Positions 63,901-64,000 of a stretch of DNA of 64,000 nt are shown piece after piece. The notes under the pieces were generated by a model. That model did not search any database, was not told where the DNA came from, and worked only from the letters and a program-made list of their open reading frames with translations. Source of the stretch: Rhynochetos jubatus (taxonomy: Eukaryota; Chordata; Aves; Eurypygiformes; Rhynochetidae); assembly GCA_027574665.1 (NCBI GenBank), contig CM050652.1:38689631-38753630 (forward strand), read 5' to 3'. The stretch's first letter is position 1. Each line of letters opens with the position of its first letter. The position numbers and the translations under genes are program-made.

Positions 63901-64000
63901 AGGCCTAGTCACTAATAACATGGAGGACAAGCCTCTATTCTGTGTCTAGATTTAGCTTTGGTTCATTCCCCTCCCCTTGCCTCCTGCCCCGTATCTCTTA
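57911..64000. other. Intergenic, nothing recognised
   Basis: About 6 kb of AT-rich sequence with poly-T and poly-A runs (for example 63660-63712). Several short open frames (60845-61066 minus; 62630-62815 plus; 63280-63765 plus) resemble no protein I know. No RNA gene or repeat family is seen. Confidence 0.45.

Overview
This is vertebrate nuclear DNA, almost certainly from a bird. The evidence is many short exons with GT-AG introns, CR1 LINE 3' ends that terminate in the avian ATTCTGTGATT-type repeat, avian-type retroviral LTRs, and a CpG-island promoter. There are no bacterial-style operons, CRISPR arrays or tRNA/rRNA genes. I cannot name the species. The LTR types are ones I associate with many modern (neoavian) birds, but that is recall, not a search.

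One gene dominates. ZFC3H1, a CCCH zinc-finger scaffold of the PAXT nuclear RNA-decay pathway, lies complete on the minus strand, from the ATG at 49111 to the TGA at 7384. I resolved 35 coding exons by hand from conserved peptide and splice sites. Every intron reads GT-AG, every exon phase joins, and the total is 5955 nt (1984 codons plus stop), close to the human protein of about 1989 residues. Domain order from the N-terminus: acidic E-E-G-E-L/E-D-G-E-I motif and Gly/Arg-rich tail (exon 1); coiled coils and charged stretches (exons 2-5); proline-rich and acidic segment (exons 7-8); second long coiled coil (exons 11-15); one CCCH finger split by intron 17; then a HAT/TPR-like helical array to the C-terminus (exons 21-35). 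The 3' UTR runs to an AATAAA at 6698-6693.

Left flank (1-6.7 kb): intergenic DNA with a CR1 fragment, the 3' piece of an LTR, a 28-bp tandem duplication, and an unexplained GC-rich reading frame (3491-3859) broken by one TGA, which carries a perfect TCTCGCGAGA palindrome.

Promoter (about 48.2-49.65 kb): a CpG island with TCTCGCGAGA, a ZNF143-like site, a CCAAT box and YY1-like sites. This is the usual make-up of a bidirectional housekeeping promoter, but no coding exon is recognisable on the divergent (plus) side.

Right flank (49.9-64 kb): gene-poor. It holds a full-length solo LTR, a 0.9-kb CR1 3' fragment, a partial LTR of a second family, a decayed gammaretrovirus-like provirus remnant on the minus strand (RNase H, integrase, env pieces) with a CR1 piece inside it, and about 6 kb with nothing recognisable. 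I found no convincing new multi-gene system. The best leads are the broken frame at 3.5-3.9 kb, the promoter whose divergent partner is not visible, two perfect intronic hairpins and a very weak exon 18 donor.
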